Assembly (NCBI RefSeq): GCF_965638725.1
Contig: NC_134949.1
Location: forward strand, 51,240,151 to 51,304,150
Source: Aptenodytes patagonicus
Taxonomy: Eukaryota; Chordata; Aves; Sphenisciformes; Spheniscidae
Direction of reading: 5' to 3'
Length of the DNA stretch: 64,000 bases
Numbering within the stretch: position 1 is the stretch's first letter; every line of letters starts with the position of its first letter. The notes beneath the pieces were generated by a model, which was not told the DNA's origin, did no database searches, and saw only the letters and a list, made by a program, of their open reading frames with translations. The translations under genes were made by a program, and so were the position numbers. Positions 24,501-36,700 of this stretch are shown piece by piece.

Positions 24501-27500
24501 AAGGACAAATTCACAGAAAACCAGGTTTTGCAGTTCTGCTGCTCACAATAAATGTTTTTACAATAGCGCAGTTAGTTTTGTCTTCATGGGAGTACAAATT
24601 TCCATCAAGTAAGTGTTCCAGAACAGCACTTTATAGTGTTTCTTACTAGCTCTCCTCTAGCATACTGAAGTAAGTTTCACAGAAGAGATTTCAGGACATA
24701 TTTTGAACTCTAAAGCATTTAACGAAGTATCCCATGCTGCCGTAGGCAGTTATTTCTATTTGTCATACTCTGCAATGTTTTTAGATTGAGATCTCTTCTC
24801 ACTCCTGCTTTTACTCCACTTTTTCCAATTCCAAGTTAATGTCAATTTCCGTTGACTAAAGAAAATTAATAAACCCAAAATGAAGATACATGCCAGTCAG
24901 TACTTAAAAAAAAAGAAGAAACACACCACTGTCATTCACAACTGGTTATGCTCCCCACAATTTAATCTTTCTTATTTTTAATTCAGTGGTTAAAAAACAC
25001 AGAAGTGTTGAAGGTGTTTTGACAAGCAAAAGCAAAGCTTTTCTTATTAACACAGGTGGCCTGAAGTAGAGTGACAGATGATACGGATGGGACAGATGGT
25101 GTAGCTGACATTCGGCATAGCTATTCTTCTATGAAGACATTAAATTGAAAACTAATTGTACCCCAGGGGGGAGAAACTCTCAACCTGTTTTTACAGTAAC
25201 CTGTGAGGACAAGAAGCCTCAGAAAGAGAGAGCACTGTGATCTTTAGAAGAGACCAACAGAGCAGGAGCTGGGGGTGAGGGTTTTTCGGGTCGCCAAGAC
25301 TGAGAGAAGCCACGCAAACACGAGATCAATTTGCAGGGGCGTATGTTTCACTCTTTGAACTTTTGCTTGGTTATCCTGCTTTCAGTGGAAGGAAAAAAAA
25401 AAATGACTGAAAAGCAGACATAACCACCAGGATTCTCCTGGTTTGTACACCCAGACAGAGCCCTTCTTTAAGGAAGTGAACTGAACAACGCAGAAGATGC
25501 TTCCATACAGACATGCATGAAAATCAATTGTTAGAGCACATGGAGATATGAACAAGCATATAAAGAAGGAATCCATTAGAAATATACTATTAATCACTTC
25601 CACTCTTGCAGAAGTGTTTATAAAAGCTTCAAGCTGCCAAAGCCTCAGTCAGAACAACCAAAAAAAGATTTCTGTATGCTACATTTTTGGAGAACAAAAA
25701 GCTACTTCAGAAGTCTTACATCAACAGACTAAGGCAGGAGCAAACAGTGGCATATTGGCAAATAAAAAAAACTCAGAAAACTCATGTATGCAAGTATTTG
25801 CAAAAAAAAAACCCCAAACATTATTTCTTACATAGCAGAGCCACTGCAGCTGAACTGAAATCTCTAAAGTTTCACCTGTCTGACAGAGATCACTCCAGTA
25901 GTGAAGGAAGAAATTGTTGCATGGGATTAGACAATTTTTAAAGCCTCTTCATTGCTTTTTAGAAAGGAGTACTATATTCTTTGCTTGGAAAAATAATTGA
26001 ATTCCGTTCCCTGTACTATGGCAGTAGTTAATCACCACAAATTTCACACTGCCTGCCAAGGGATGTGGCTAAAAAAAGTTAAGAACGAATCAATATCTAG
26101 CACCTACAAAATACGGGAACTTTAAGGGTACTGCATGAAGGCCACTGGAATTTAAGAAAGAAGCTTGCTTGCAAAGTCAGCACAAACTAGCTCAAAGAAG
26201 AAATCCAAGCTCCAACTCTTCAGCCAAATTTGCTTTGCTTAGTAATTCAGCTGTCTGCACACTCAGTTTCCTGACACCCCAGTTTTCTTATTTCATATTC
26301 AATATATACAGTTACCTTCAATAAGTAAAAAATTCTGCATACTAATCCACAAGTTAAATACAGTAGTCTTTAGTGAGATGTTACAATTGAAGGAATACAC
26401 TTTTTGACAGAATCTAACATGGTCTTCTGCTCTACACAGTCCTTTAATATCTGCTGTGAAATCACCTGGTGAAATTAATAAAATCCATTAGAACAAAGGG
26501 AGCTTAGAGAAATCCCAACACCTTACAAAGCCTGAACATTTTAAGCTGATAAATGAGCAGCCACTGGGGAAAGGAAGAAAAAAAGCTGTGCTGCCTTTCC
26601 ACTTCAGCCTATTATGCACCTTCACTTTTGCCTGTATAGCTGTCTCTCGACCTCATGGTGAAACATAGCATGTAGCCGATCTGGAAGAAAAAAAAAAGAA
26701 AAAAATCACACAAGAGAGAAGAGTCCCTGATGCACTTCACCACATGTCCATGCAAACAGCTGTGCCAATAAAAAGGAGAGTGCAAACACATGCTGTCAGA
26801 AGGTTGGGAGAATGGACTGCTCCTTTTGGTGAAAGGGCTGGTTTAAAGAGTTGAGACTGCAGCGTTAATCACAGCGAGATACTAGCGTAACAGATTACTA
26901 TTTTGTAACCAACCTAAAAAGGAAATGCAGAGGCTATCTCCTCATTCCAAAGGAAGAAGCTTAACTACCAATAGGGCTAATTTCAGTAACAGATGGTAAA
27001 CTGCTAAATTAAAGTCTTCATCCATCTATAAAAGTCTGAAACACCAAAGACTCTGTATATCTTCTTACTCGTTACAAAGATATCTAGCAACCTTTTGTAG
27101 TGTCGAGACTACAGAAAAGCATCCTTATGACTAGCAGCTTTATGCTAGTACCTTAAAAAGAGAGAACATTATTAACTTTCAGAGGTCAACATAGCTGTGA
27201 TAAAATTATTCTGAAACTTCAAAACAGAAAACATTAATAAGGCCTCTTACACAAAGAGAAAATACCGCAGGTCTTAGAGCTGTTAAATATTTAAAATGGC
27301 ACAATATCGCATCTTTATGCAAAGCCTCAGGGGAATGATTCTTTCCTTATATTTTCAGCAGCATATTTACTAGCTCAATTCTCTATGCAGTAGTCAAGTA
27401 ATTTACCTTCAGCATCACCTGCTAAGATGGAGGTTACACCCCTACAACTTTGTCAGGCCAAGGCAAAGTACAAGCCCTCTCTAATCTACTTCAGACAGTG

Positions 27501-30500
27501 AAAAAATGTAGGTAATATCCACCTTTACCTGTAGGTTCAACTAACCCTAGGTGGCTTTATTCTGAACAGAGGGAAGACAGATGACAGATGAGTATGTTTG
27601 TCTTAATAAGACTTTATCTGCAACAGGAATTACAGCTCAACTCCCAGTGCTTATTGCTGCCCCCTTGCCAGAAAACATCACCCTGCAAACCTACTGAGAA
27701 AGTAAACCCTGTCAGCATTCCCAATTCAACTCAGGAAAAGTGAGCTGGGCTCTTTTAGCTAGATCTTTAACCCGAAAAATGTTGACTGGCAGCATACAAA
27801 CTCTGCTGCCATCTAGCAGAGGACAGTAACTTCCAGCAGACACTGATGAACAGCTGGCATTGGCTGTGGGTGAAAGCATCTTCCACCAGTGTGAGTGAAT
27901 GAAATCTGTACATCTCTTGATAGGTTTCTTCCATAGGTGCTACAAGCAAGAGTCTCCAAACAGCTGGCTACAAAACAAACTTCTTCAGTAGCTTTGGCCA
28001 TTTATAAAAGGAACAATAGGATGCAATGCTGCATGAATAGTCCCAAAATGGCCTACAGGAAAGTTACTGGCAAAACGAAAGAGGCACCCAGATTGAAAGA
28101 AATACACATCAGCTTGCCTCACTTCTTTTGGACATAAAACTTGTATTTGGTATGGTCGAATTTAACTGCATATCCATCTAGGCATATGTACAGTGTGTAG
28201 GTGTCAAGGTGTTGGCAGCCGGGGGGCTCCAGGGGTGACCTCTGTGGGAAGAGGCCAGGGGCTGCGCCATGCCAGACACAGCCAGCTCCAACAGACCTGC
28301 AGCAGGGCACAGCTGAGCCCATCAGCCAAGCTGGTGGCTCGTCTGGGAGAATGTATTTAAGAACAGATAGAAAACAACACACAGAGAATAGTGAGGGGGA
28401 GGGGGAAGTGTGAGCAAAACTAGTGTGAACACTAAGGTTAGAGAAGGAGGGTGAGGAGGTGCTCCAGGCACCGGAGCAGAGATTCCCTGTAGCCCATGGA
28501 GGACCAGAGCAGAGCAGACATCCACACTGCAACCCAATGGAGAGGGCCACGCTGGAGCATGGGAAAAACTGAGGAGGAGGGAACAGCTGAGAGGAGCTGT
28601 TATGGACCGACCACAAACCCCCATTGCCCATACCCCTGCAATCATCAGGGACAGGGGAGGTGGTGGAGTCAGGAGCGAAGGACTGAAGTTGAGTGTGAGA
28701 AAAGGGAGGCAAAGGTGTTGTTTTAATTTTGTCTTTGTCACAATCCAACTCTATTTCACTTGGCAATAAATTAATTAATTTTCCTCAACTTGAGTCTTTT
28801 TTGCCCGTGATGGTAATCGGTAAGTGACCTCCCTGTCTTTGTCTTGACCCATGAGCTTTTCCATCTTATTTTTCTCCCCCTGCCTGGTTGAGGTGGGGAG
28901 AGAGAGAGAGTGGCTGGGTGGGCATCTGGCCAAGGTCAACCCACTACAGCATAAATCACAAGGTAACTTTTAATCTGAAATGTGTTTTAACTGTTTTATC
29001 CAGAAGCACTTTTAGAGAGGATGTGGTAGACAGTTTCAGACTCCAGATGATATTGCAAATCAGAGTTTTTCAAAAAGAGATGACAGACTTAAAATGAAAG
29101 CCACTAGCTCCATTTTCTGCTATAGTTGAGATTATAACACTTATCACTTGGAGGGTACTGCACATACCAATTTGTGTGGGAGAAGATGTGATGAGGAAAA
29201 AAAGAGATATCTTTCAGTTTAACTGATTGCTCATCAGTCTCTTCAATATTTGCTTCCTAGGGGAGATTAGACATTTGCTGCCAAGTCCCCCAGGAAGATT
29301 TCTGAAGCAGATGAAAAGTCACTACCAATAACAAAAAGCAAAGAGATTTAAAAGAAAAGTTACACCTGTTCCACTCTCAATGACTAAAAATTAGTGCAAG
29401 TCCTTTATCTCATTCTTCATTGGCTTCAGCTGTTGAGTTTACAATTGAGTCAAATTGCTTTTGTCCCCACCATTTTAGCCTGGTTCTCAGTCCTTCCTGA
29501 TCAACTTCACTCACATCTGTAACTACCTCCACCTTTTCCTTTCTCACAAAACACAAGGGTTTGTCTGAATGGGAAGCCCTAACTTCTCAGCAGCAGCGCT
29601 AATTTGTACAGTCACCATTCCATGCACCCCTTTCATCAGCCCAAGCATTTGCAAAGTCAAACAACAAATGAGATCACAGAACTGATTTGGCTTAAGAAAC
29701 AACCTTTACTGCAGAGTTCTGAGCCAAATCAGTCCCCTCAGTCCAAGTTTACTGCAGCGGCACAAAAACTTTTGTGCCAACACAGCCCAGGCTAAGTCTG
29801 TTTATACAGTAAGGCTGCTCAACATGAACTGCAGGCTAAGCACCTTGAGAACTTCTGGTTAATCTAACTTAACTAGGTCTTAACTAACTTAACTAACCTA
29901 ACTTTTCCACCTTGTGCTGGCTCTCTGCAAAAACCACAGAAGTACACCACCAACTTTAGCATTTCAATTCAGACTATATACAGCATTCATTTCATATTTT
30001 TTTTTTATTCTGATTGCAGGAAATCCTTGCCAGCTACCAGTGCCATTATCTTCCAACAACATCTAATAGTTCGGATTAATTTTGGGGTATGAAATAGAAA
30101 CTAAAGGTTTTAGCTAGCTGCATAGGGTGAAACTTAAAGCAACATATTGGCACACAGACAAGTAATAATTACTTGCCAAATGGCAATTCTTTCCTGTTCT
30201 GTCAGAGTGGGATAAGGGGGAAGATCACACTGATCTCTTTCACCAAGAACTGATAAGTTGCACATAAGAAGGTAAACCGCACGCATGTTTTTGCTTTGAT
30301 TTTTGAGGGGGAAGCAGTAGGAGAAAGTGAAACATAGCAGTCAAAACTGTCTTCTACATATAAGGATAAAGCTGCCTCAGAAAACCACAAAGACTTAATT
30401 CAATAACTTTTTATAACAGTACATCAAATTTTGGCCCAAATTCTTCCAGGGTCTATCAATTCATTAGCTACAATTATGTAAAGAACTGGCTATAACCAGC

Positions 30501-33500
30501 ATTACCGAAAATAAATTGGTTACCTAAGCAGATGTCATATTGTCAGAGAGATTTCAGAATGTTTAGATTAGAATTATATCACTGTAAAACAACTGCATTG
30601 GAAAAAGTCTTCTGAAAATAATGTCTGCCTTTTAGGGAAAAAAAATTAGCAATAAAGCCCATTAAACTGTAAAGCAAAGGTCAAACATCATAAATAGAAG
30701 GCTGCACTTGTGGTTTCCAGTAGCTGGCCACCACATGAATTCTTCTCTTCCTTGCCATATAATCCCCAAGTGTCAGCATCCCACATGCCTCTGCTTCCTA
30801 GACTCATTACTGGGCTAACATCTCTGTACACTAACGCTTCCACCACCCTGTGGGTTCCCAGACCCCATCACCAGCCCCAACTGTATCTACCCCCCAAAAA
30901 ATAAAAAGCAAGAAAGTGTTCTAAGTGTCAACACGTCAAAGGCATCGGCTGTAAAAAAAAGAAAGAACAGTGGAACAGTAGATTTATAAACCATTAACTA
31001 GTACTCAATCTATGGACAATTGTCCAGCAACTTGAAGCTACGTTTCTGCTAAGCAAGCACCGTGAATTCTGGATCGCTCACAATCTTCCCTCATGTACTT
31101 CTGGTACTTCTGGTTCTCCAGTTCCCATCACCACACAAACAATTTTAACCACTACAAAGTCACTTACAGGGCAATGAAGACAAATGTAGTCCAGGTAACA
31201 GAACCTTCCCAGAAAAAAAATCCAGAATCTACCCATTCTTGGAAGACGACCTTGTTGCCAAACAACAGTAACGCGAAGAGGGGCATTTTTAAGGTCAGCA
31301 TCACTCTCCCTTGAGAATGACCTCATTCTCAAATTTTCCACAGCAGATTACAGGATTTTGGAACTGTGAAGCTGAGATCCTATGCAAATTCCTAGAGGAT
31401 TATCTACGTACTAGCACAGATCAAGCTTTTCATGGTGCATCTCTAGCTATAGTAGAGTGAGGCATAACTAAATTCACTAAGCTAATCGTATAAACCATTC
31501 CTGTGGTTATACAGACTGAGCACTTTTGCATTAGAGCCTTGCATTAATATACAGTGCGGAGTCAACTATCAAAGTGTGGTTAAAGCAAACAAAAATTTAT
31601 ACAGAGCTTCTGTCCAAATGCCATCTATTGCAAAATTTGCAACTTGCTTCTCACTATTAACCCACCAGTCACAGGTAACTACGAAAATGTGTTTTTGTTT
31701 TGTAGTATTACAGAAAAAAAATTTGATGATACACTGAAAGCCGTGTAAACATAACAGACAAAGTACAGTATAAAATAACTGTGTGCAAAGCGATAAAAAA
31801 AACATTAACATCAGTACGTAGAAAGCTTGGTGTACTATAGATTTGTTCCTCAAAGTTGCTCAAGTTAATACCACCACAAGAAGGTGGTCCAAACAAGATT
31901 TTTGCCTCTAGTTGGATTATTTGCTGTTTTTATTCTCTAGTGTCTACTAAAAACTTCTTTAAGGAAAAGGCTGTGGAAAGTTATCAGTGTCTTCTTTAAG
32001 ACCTTTTATTAAGACTCCATGTTTTCCTTTTAAAACTGGCACCTTGGTCTAACTTGAAAGTTCTCTTGAAAGGCTTCCAATACCTGCCTATACACCCCTT
32101 CCACTACCACAGCCAGCCTATGCTATACTAGTCACCTGGCAAGAAGACTCAAAGAGGGTCACAAAGTAGCATATGTATTATCTTCCTACATTTGCTGGGG
32201 GTGGGGGAGGTGGTTTTAAAAAGAACGGGACAAAAAACCCCTCTGAAAATTCCCGAAATTTTCACTCTCCTGTCAAATTTGAAGGTATCCACAAGATTCA
32301 AACAGTATACAAGGGGCAAAAAGACACTACAAAGACCAAATATAGAGTTTCTCTGCAAACGCCAAGGAACAACACTGTCCAGAAGTAATGTTTTCTATGC
32401 CTAACCACCATCCAAACAAATGCAAAATATCATGAAAAGGTATTAGGTTTACCTCCAGTCTTTTTTATTTAATTTTTTTATCCAGGAAATTAAAAAATGG
32501 CCGGAAATGTCAGAGAAATCAAAAAGTAATGGCAACTTAAATTTGCATGTGGAGACAGATGTCCATGCCCCAGAAGCCCACAGCTTCCAATATAAAGTGA
32601 GAAACTTCAAGTTGGCTGCCAGTAATACTGTTTAAGAACTTCTAGAAAGTTTCAGAAGTTGCAGACTAAATACCTGATTTATATTTCAAAAAACATATAA
32701 AGCCGATTATACTGACCTCTAACACAGAACGCTGTAGGTGCCTATCACCACATACACCATGAAAATCTCCATAAAACCTCCCAGAAATTTTACAATTTGA
32801 GGTAGCATTTTATAACTCAGCAGTCCAAATGTCATCCAGATTCTCTAAAAATACTGCAAGCAGGAGCTCACTGGCAGCAATGTGGAAATAGCTTCTCACA
32901 GTAAACAGCAAGGAAGGAATATCTCAGACAACAACACGCTACCACGCAGGGGAAGAAATCAAAGCCTCAGTAATTTAACACTGAAATTCATTAATAAAAA
33001 AAGTTTGGAGGAGTCTCAGATACCGCTTCAGATGGTTTGCTTCATGATATCAGCAGCTGCAGTGATTGTAGCAGAAGCACTACTAACAACTGGCTACACA
33101 GTTAACACATAGACCTGGACACCAAATTATGAATGATGAGATCACTGCAGCAGTGAAAACAGCAGAAAAAACATCTGAAAAGATGACACGAGGCAGCATT
33201 GCCCATCCCATTCAGATATACCAACTGCACTTGACACAGCAATGAGGTGGTTTGAATGTCAGCCAAAAAAAAAAAATCAAATGCAATACAATTCCTTACT
33301 CAACTGGAGCTACGTGACTTTGCAACACAGGAGAGAATTGGTGTAGTAAGTGCTTGAAAGTAAAAATTGCTGCGCTTACTTATTGTGTGTATTGCAAAGA
33401 CTCACTTTTTAATACTGTGCAGCAGGAAAAAAGCTTTACAGTATCAAAAACACACATTACATAAATGTGCCATACCACATTTTTATTTTATGTTACATTG

Positions 33501-36500
33501 ATAGGTTTTTCTCACCAAGGTGATTCTCAGAGGGCCCTTGGTTTTGGACTATCGAAGAAAATAAAAATACTTCTTCTCTATTCACAAGATAGAAGGTTTT
33601 CCAATTCTGATTAGATCTTTAAAGATTCAAAACTATATCATCATTTTCTACTCACCATTTGTGATGTGCTAACACTAAGTCATAACTCTAAAGCAAGTTA
33701 TCTCTTGCGCTTACAGATCATTCCTCCCCACTTGTTTAAAGCCTGTGTTTCTAAATAATTTGAGGACAGCAAACCAGTAGTAACTATCTTCTGTAACAAC
33801 TGCTTTGCAACATCCGTACTGTCACCTTTCAATTGAATTTGGGGAAAGTATTGGAAATACAGATAGAGCTCTCTGCTGAGACAAGGAAAGCTACTGCTCT
33901 CCTACTGGGCTAGAAGACAGCCTGCACATAGCGAAGAAGCAGGCTGAGTACAGGGCCACTAGTCAACCTGAGAGCCAGGCCATCTGCCAGCAGTCGGTCA
34001 AAATGAGGAATGCCAACTGCATTTCGAGCGGTTAGCTAGATTCTGTACTTCATTACAGTCCAAATATGCACTCCTATCCCCAATCAGCCATTGACGGTCT
34101 CCCTCGGATGACAACACAAAGGGTGCATGTGGATCAAAGGGAGGTGTTCTCTTCCTAACAGTAACCTAAGCCGTTTATTTATCATCAAGTTTATTACTGT
34201 GCATAAGGAAAATCAGATCTTATTATTGGAGTTATTTCACCCTTCTACAACTCTTCCCTTTCCTCTCTCTCTCTCTCCCATTTCCTTCCCTGATCTTTCA
34301 AATTCTCACTAGCAGCAGAGTTCACTCCTTCCCCTCCCTCTAAGACAACCAGCAGTAGGAAATTTAGCTCCAATATCAAGATTGGCAGGATAGAAAAGGT
34401 CAAAACAATTCTCACTCGAGACTCCTGAAGACTCAAGCAGTCACATTTCTAGGTCTGCACCTCTGCAGCTGCAATATTTCAAAATATGACTTTGCACATT
34501 TTTGAAGCTATAGTAGTCAGATTCAAGTTCTGGACCATATGCACATCCGGCAACCTAACGCATGCACAGCACAGGAGCTGAAGAATTGGTCATCTAAACA
34601 CAACCAGTCTGAGATTTAAAAGCTCTAGACTGGCTGCAGACGCTTATAATGCATACATGGAAATATACAAACCACCGTACACACCACTCTATAACAGATA
34701 ATAATCCCGAAAACTCTAAGGGGGATCCCTCCAGAGGAAATCTGGAGTTTCTAGGTCTCTCTTCTGCTGCCCTCCACTTCCCCTCTCCAGGAGAAGAAAC
34801 ATCCCCATGCCATCGCACATCTTTGAAGTGAGTTGTGTGAATTGCTCCAGGTTTTTTCTAGAAAAGCATGAAAAAAACAAAAGCGCCGAGAAGGAAATTT
34901 ATGCACCAGCTTACAAGTGGGTGCGCTTCTTGGTTGTATTCAGGGGAATTGTCGAGAGCTATTAAAAAAAATTTAGCACGGACACCAGCCTCATGACTGA
35001 GCTCTTACCACGACTCTGTGATGAATACCAGTTCCACTGTATTATGAATCAGTGTTCCCTCTCACACCTGAAATACATGCACAGCTTTGCATGCTGTGCA
35101 CTAAGGCAGCTGGATGAGCATCAAACTCATTCCGTAAGATTTGTCCTTGTTATTTTTACTGCTTACAATTCTGAGCAGTAACCATAGTTCAGTCTGTTTC
35201 ATACAAGATAAATGCTACTCCTGTGTTATTTTTACCTCATCTCCTCTATCACCTATTAGATAACTTGACTTTTTAGAGAAAATCCCGTTTTATTTTTCCA
35301 TCCACTATTTAATATATTCTACACTCAAGTGTTTTACAATGGCTGCCAACACTGCGTACTGAACCAAGAGAGCTTCACGGCATTATAAGTTGTGACATTC
35401 GTTCACTTCAACAAGTAACAAGGGTGCTGTTATTTCCTATGAAGGCTAACGAACCTTACTGGAATCACTTAGTAACTTTTGTAAAGGGAGTGCTCACCAA
35501 TTTGAGGGCTTCAATTCACATCACTGCAAATCGAGTGGGAAAGAGCAGCCCAGCACAAACATCCACGCTAGCTACAGGACCAAGCTATCTTTTGATAGCT
35601 TGCAATGCAGCTACCTGTATCTCTGTTGAGTGACTCCAAATCATTCAAGTCTTAAGCTGAAGTTGCACTCGGAGGGTCAGCTGAAAGTACCCCAAAGTTG
35701 AGAGCCCTTACAAAGCTTGGTAAATGAAAGTCGAAGCAAGACACTGAACCGCCAGCACGAACACGCTAATACCGTAAGGGCCGACAGCTCAGAGCGCACC
35801 TAGCAGTAACCAGGCTGGCCTAGCATGTACCGGTACGGATGCCCCCGACGTACAGCTCAAGCCCAGGTTTAACTACTCGCTGTGTTTTGTCCCTCCTCGC
35901 ACAGGAGGAGGAACCCGAACACCGCGCCGCCACCGCGCTCCCCCGGCCCAAACGCGGCCAGGGCTGTGCCGGGGAGCCGGGGCCGGGCCAGGCCGGGCGC
36001 CGCGCTGCGCTGCCCGCCTGCGGGGCGCCCCGGCGAGGAGCCGCACCGCCGGCGGAAGGGGGTGGAGGGGTGCGCCCCGTTCCTTTCAAGCCCCGGGCCC
36101 GGAAGGGGCGCGCAGGCACCCGACGGACGGCGGCACCAGAGTCCGTGAGGCGCCGCCGCCACCCGGGCGGTGAGCGTGATAGGCGCGGGCCCGCTCCCGC
36201 CCGCCGCCCCCGGCTCACCAAGAGGGCCCAGCCGCTCCCGACCGCCCGCGCACGCCGCCGCCGGGCCCGGCAGCCCCCGCGGGCGGCGGCGGAAAGCGGT
36301 CGGGGGGACCAGGCCCGGCGCGGTCCCCCGCCCCCGCTCGCTCCCGCGGCGGCCGGGCCCGGCGGCGGGTCGCCCCCCGCTCAGCAGATGAAGGAGGAGG
36401 CCTGAGAGCGGCCCTGCCCCCGCGCGGCCCTGCTCCCGGGCACCGGAAGCGGCGCCCGGCCCAGCCCAGCCCTACCCTGCCCGCCGCGCGGGACCCGGCC

Positions 36501-36578
36501 CGGCCGCCCCTCGAGCCCCCCGCGGGGCAGCGGGGAGGGCGGAGGTACCTTGATGATCCTGCGGGGCAGCCCAGCCAT
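18535..36578 (-). CDS. UBE2N: UBE2N, ubiquitin-conjugating enzyme E2 N (Ubc13), complete, 4 exons
   Basis: UBE2N with UBE2V1 or UBE2V2 builds K63-linked ubiquitin chains used in NF-kB signalling, DNA damage tolerance and double-strand break repair; it acts in cytosol and nucleus. The coding exons on the minus strand are 36578-36549, 19765-19519, 19331-19191 and 18575-18535, total 459 nt, giving 152 residues and TAA, the same length as human. All junctions are GT-AG and phases agree. The protein starts [20 protein letters not shown]; the E2 HPN motif is at residues 77-79 and the active-site Cys87 codon is TGT at 19537-19535 in GRICLDILK. Ala-Met-Asn-Asn-Ile ends it. By memory the protein is identical or nearly so to human. 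The start ATG is in a CpG island. Intron 1 is 16.8 kb, while introns 2 and 3 are 187 and 615 nt. It is divergent from MRPL42 and convergent with NUDT4. Confidence 0.97.
18576..19190 (-). other. UBE2N: UBE2N intron 3
   Basis: 615-nt intron, donor GTGATG at 19190 and acceptor TTTACAG at 18576. The donor is weaker than the usual GTAAGT. Nothing else was recognised inside. Confidence 0.9.
19191..19331 (-). CDS. UBE2N: UBE2N coding exon 3
   Basis: 141 nt. It completes Asp93 and encodes [20 protein letters not shown] then the loop [19 protein letters not shown], ending in phase 1 before GTGATG. The [10 protein letters not shown] loop after helix 2 is diagnostic of E2 enzymes of this type. Confidence 0.97.
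19332..19518 (-). other. UBE2N: UBE2N intron 2
   Basis: 187-nt intron, donor GTAAGTGC at 19518, acceptor TCTCTTCAG ending at 19332. The open frames that run across it are not coding. Confidence 0.95.
19519..19765 (-). CDS. UBE2N: UBE2N coding exon 2 (catalytic cysteine)
   Basis: 247 nt, residues 11-92 plus one base. It carries most of the E2 core: [20 protein letters not shown], the [17 protein letters not shown] segment, the HPN motif and the active-site Cys87 at 19537-19535. Acceptor TTCTTCTAG ends at 19766; donor GTAAGT starts at 19518. The exon ends just after Lys92, a reported modification site. Confidence 0.98.
20142..20787 (+). mobile_element. CR1 non-LTR retrotransposon, 5'-truncated
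   Basis: The 3' part of a chicken-repeat-1 type LINE in plus orientation, antisense to UBE2N. The frame 20154-20705 (183 codons) is still open and encodes the end of the CR1 ORF2 protein: [20 protein letters not shown], then [40 protein letters not shown] and a stop. The typical 3' UTR follows, with GTTGGACTCGATGATCTTGG and the ATTCTATAATTCTA tail. The RT core is missing, so it cannot move by itself. The open frame suggests a fairly young copy. The octamer ATTCTACC occurs at both edges (20134-20141 and 20780-20787). Confidence 0.95.
28182..28186 (+). repeat. Target-site duplication of the solo LTR (left copy)
   Basis: GCATA directly left of the LTR start TGTACAG, repeated exactly at 28949-28953 directly right of the LTR end CTACA. 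Confidence 0.75.
28354..28360 (+). promoter_or_regulatory. TATA-like box in the LTR
   Basis: TATTTAA in the expected place in the U3 part of the LTR, about 170 bp after its start. If active it would fire on the plus strand, antisense to UBE2N. Activity is unknown. Confidence 0.5.
28765..28770 (+). terminator. Poly(A) signal in the LTR
   Basis: AATAAA in TTGGCAATAAATTAATTAA, at the usual position in the R region of the LTR. It is on the strand opposite to UBE2N, so it should not cut UBE2N transcripts. Confidence 0.6.
28949..28953 (+). repeat. Target-site duplication of the solo LTR (right copy)
   Basis: GCATA directly after the LTR end ACTACA; identical to 28182-28186. Confidence 0.75.
36549..36578 (-). 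CDS. UBE2N: UBE2N coding exon 1 (10 codons)
   Basis: Encodes [10 protein letters not shown]. The start codon is at 36578-36576 in the context GACAAGATGG, with purine at -3 and G at +4. The donor GTACCT begins at 36548, directly after AAG. The arginine-rich helix start is needed for E1 and E3 binding in E2 enzymes. Confidence 0.96.
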
Positions 36579-36635
36579 CTTGTCTCGTCGGGGTGCAGGC
36601 TCGCGGGCTCGCCTCCGCTCGGGGCTCGCGCACAG

Positions 36636-36700
36636 CCGGAAGTAGCCCGCGCCGCGCTTCCGGTGGCACCGCCCTCGGCGCGGGACGCCGGGCAATGTAG
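36636..36700 (-). promoter_or_regulatory. UBE2N: UBE2N core promoter: ZNF143-like site and inverted ETS pair
   Basis: In the direction of transcription there is CTACATTGCCCGGCGTC (36700-36684), which resembles a ZNF143/STAF site. Then come CCGGAAG (36663-36657) and CTTCCGG (36642-36636), two ETS/GABP-type sites in opposite orientation, 21 bp start to start. The ATG follows about 58 nt downstream. Site calls are by eye. Confidence 0.6.

Larger units (their letters stand above)
28187..28948 (+). mobile_element. Solo LTR of an avian endogenous retrovirus (ERVL-like)
   Basis: 762 bp bounded by TGTA and TACA, with a perfect 5-bp direct repeat GCATA on both sides; this is the structure of an integrated LTR. 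No internal gag, pol or env sequence adjoins it, so it is a solo LTR left by recombination. The U3 part has a TATA-like TATTTAA at 28354-28360; a poly(A) signal AATAAA is at 28765-28770. The 3' part (GGTAATCGGTAAGTGACCTC, and the CCCTGCCTGGTTGAGG box) is of a kind I recognise from bird ERVs. A 5-bp duplication fits ERVL or some class I elements; the class is inferred. It lies antisense in UBE2N intron 1. The long frames on both strands inside it are GC-rich chance frames, not genes. Confidence 0.85.
19766..36548 (-). other. UBE2N: UBE2N intron 1 (16.8 kb)
   Basis: Long intron from donor GTACCT at 36548 to acceptor TTCTAG at 19766. It contains a CR1 fragment (about 20142-20787) and a solo LTR (28187-28948), both on the plus strand and so antisense to the host gene. 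The rest is AT-rich with chance open frames only; no embedded gene or small RNA was recognised. Its right end lies in the CpG island. Confidence 0.9.

Noticed and set aside
28119-28766. 215-codon minus-strand frame and others near 28.1-28.8 kb
   Set aside because: Explained by the solo LTR at 28187-28948; the translation has no viral or cellular domain.
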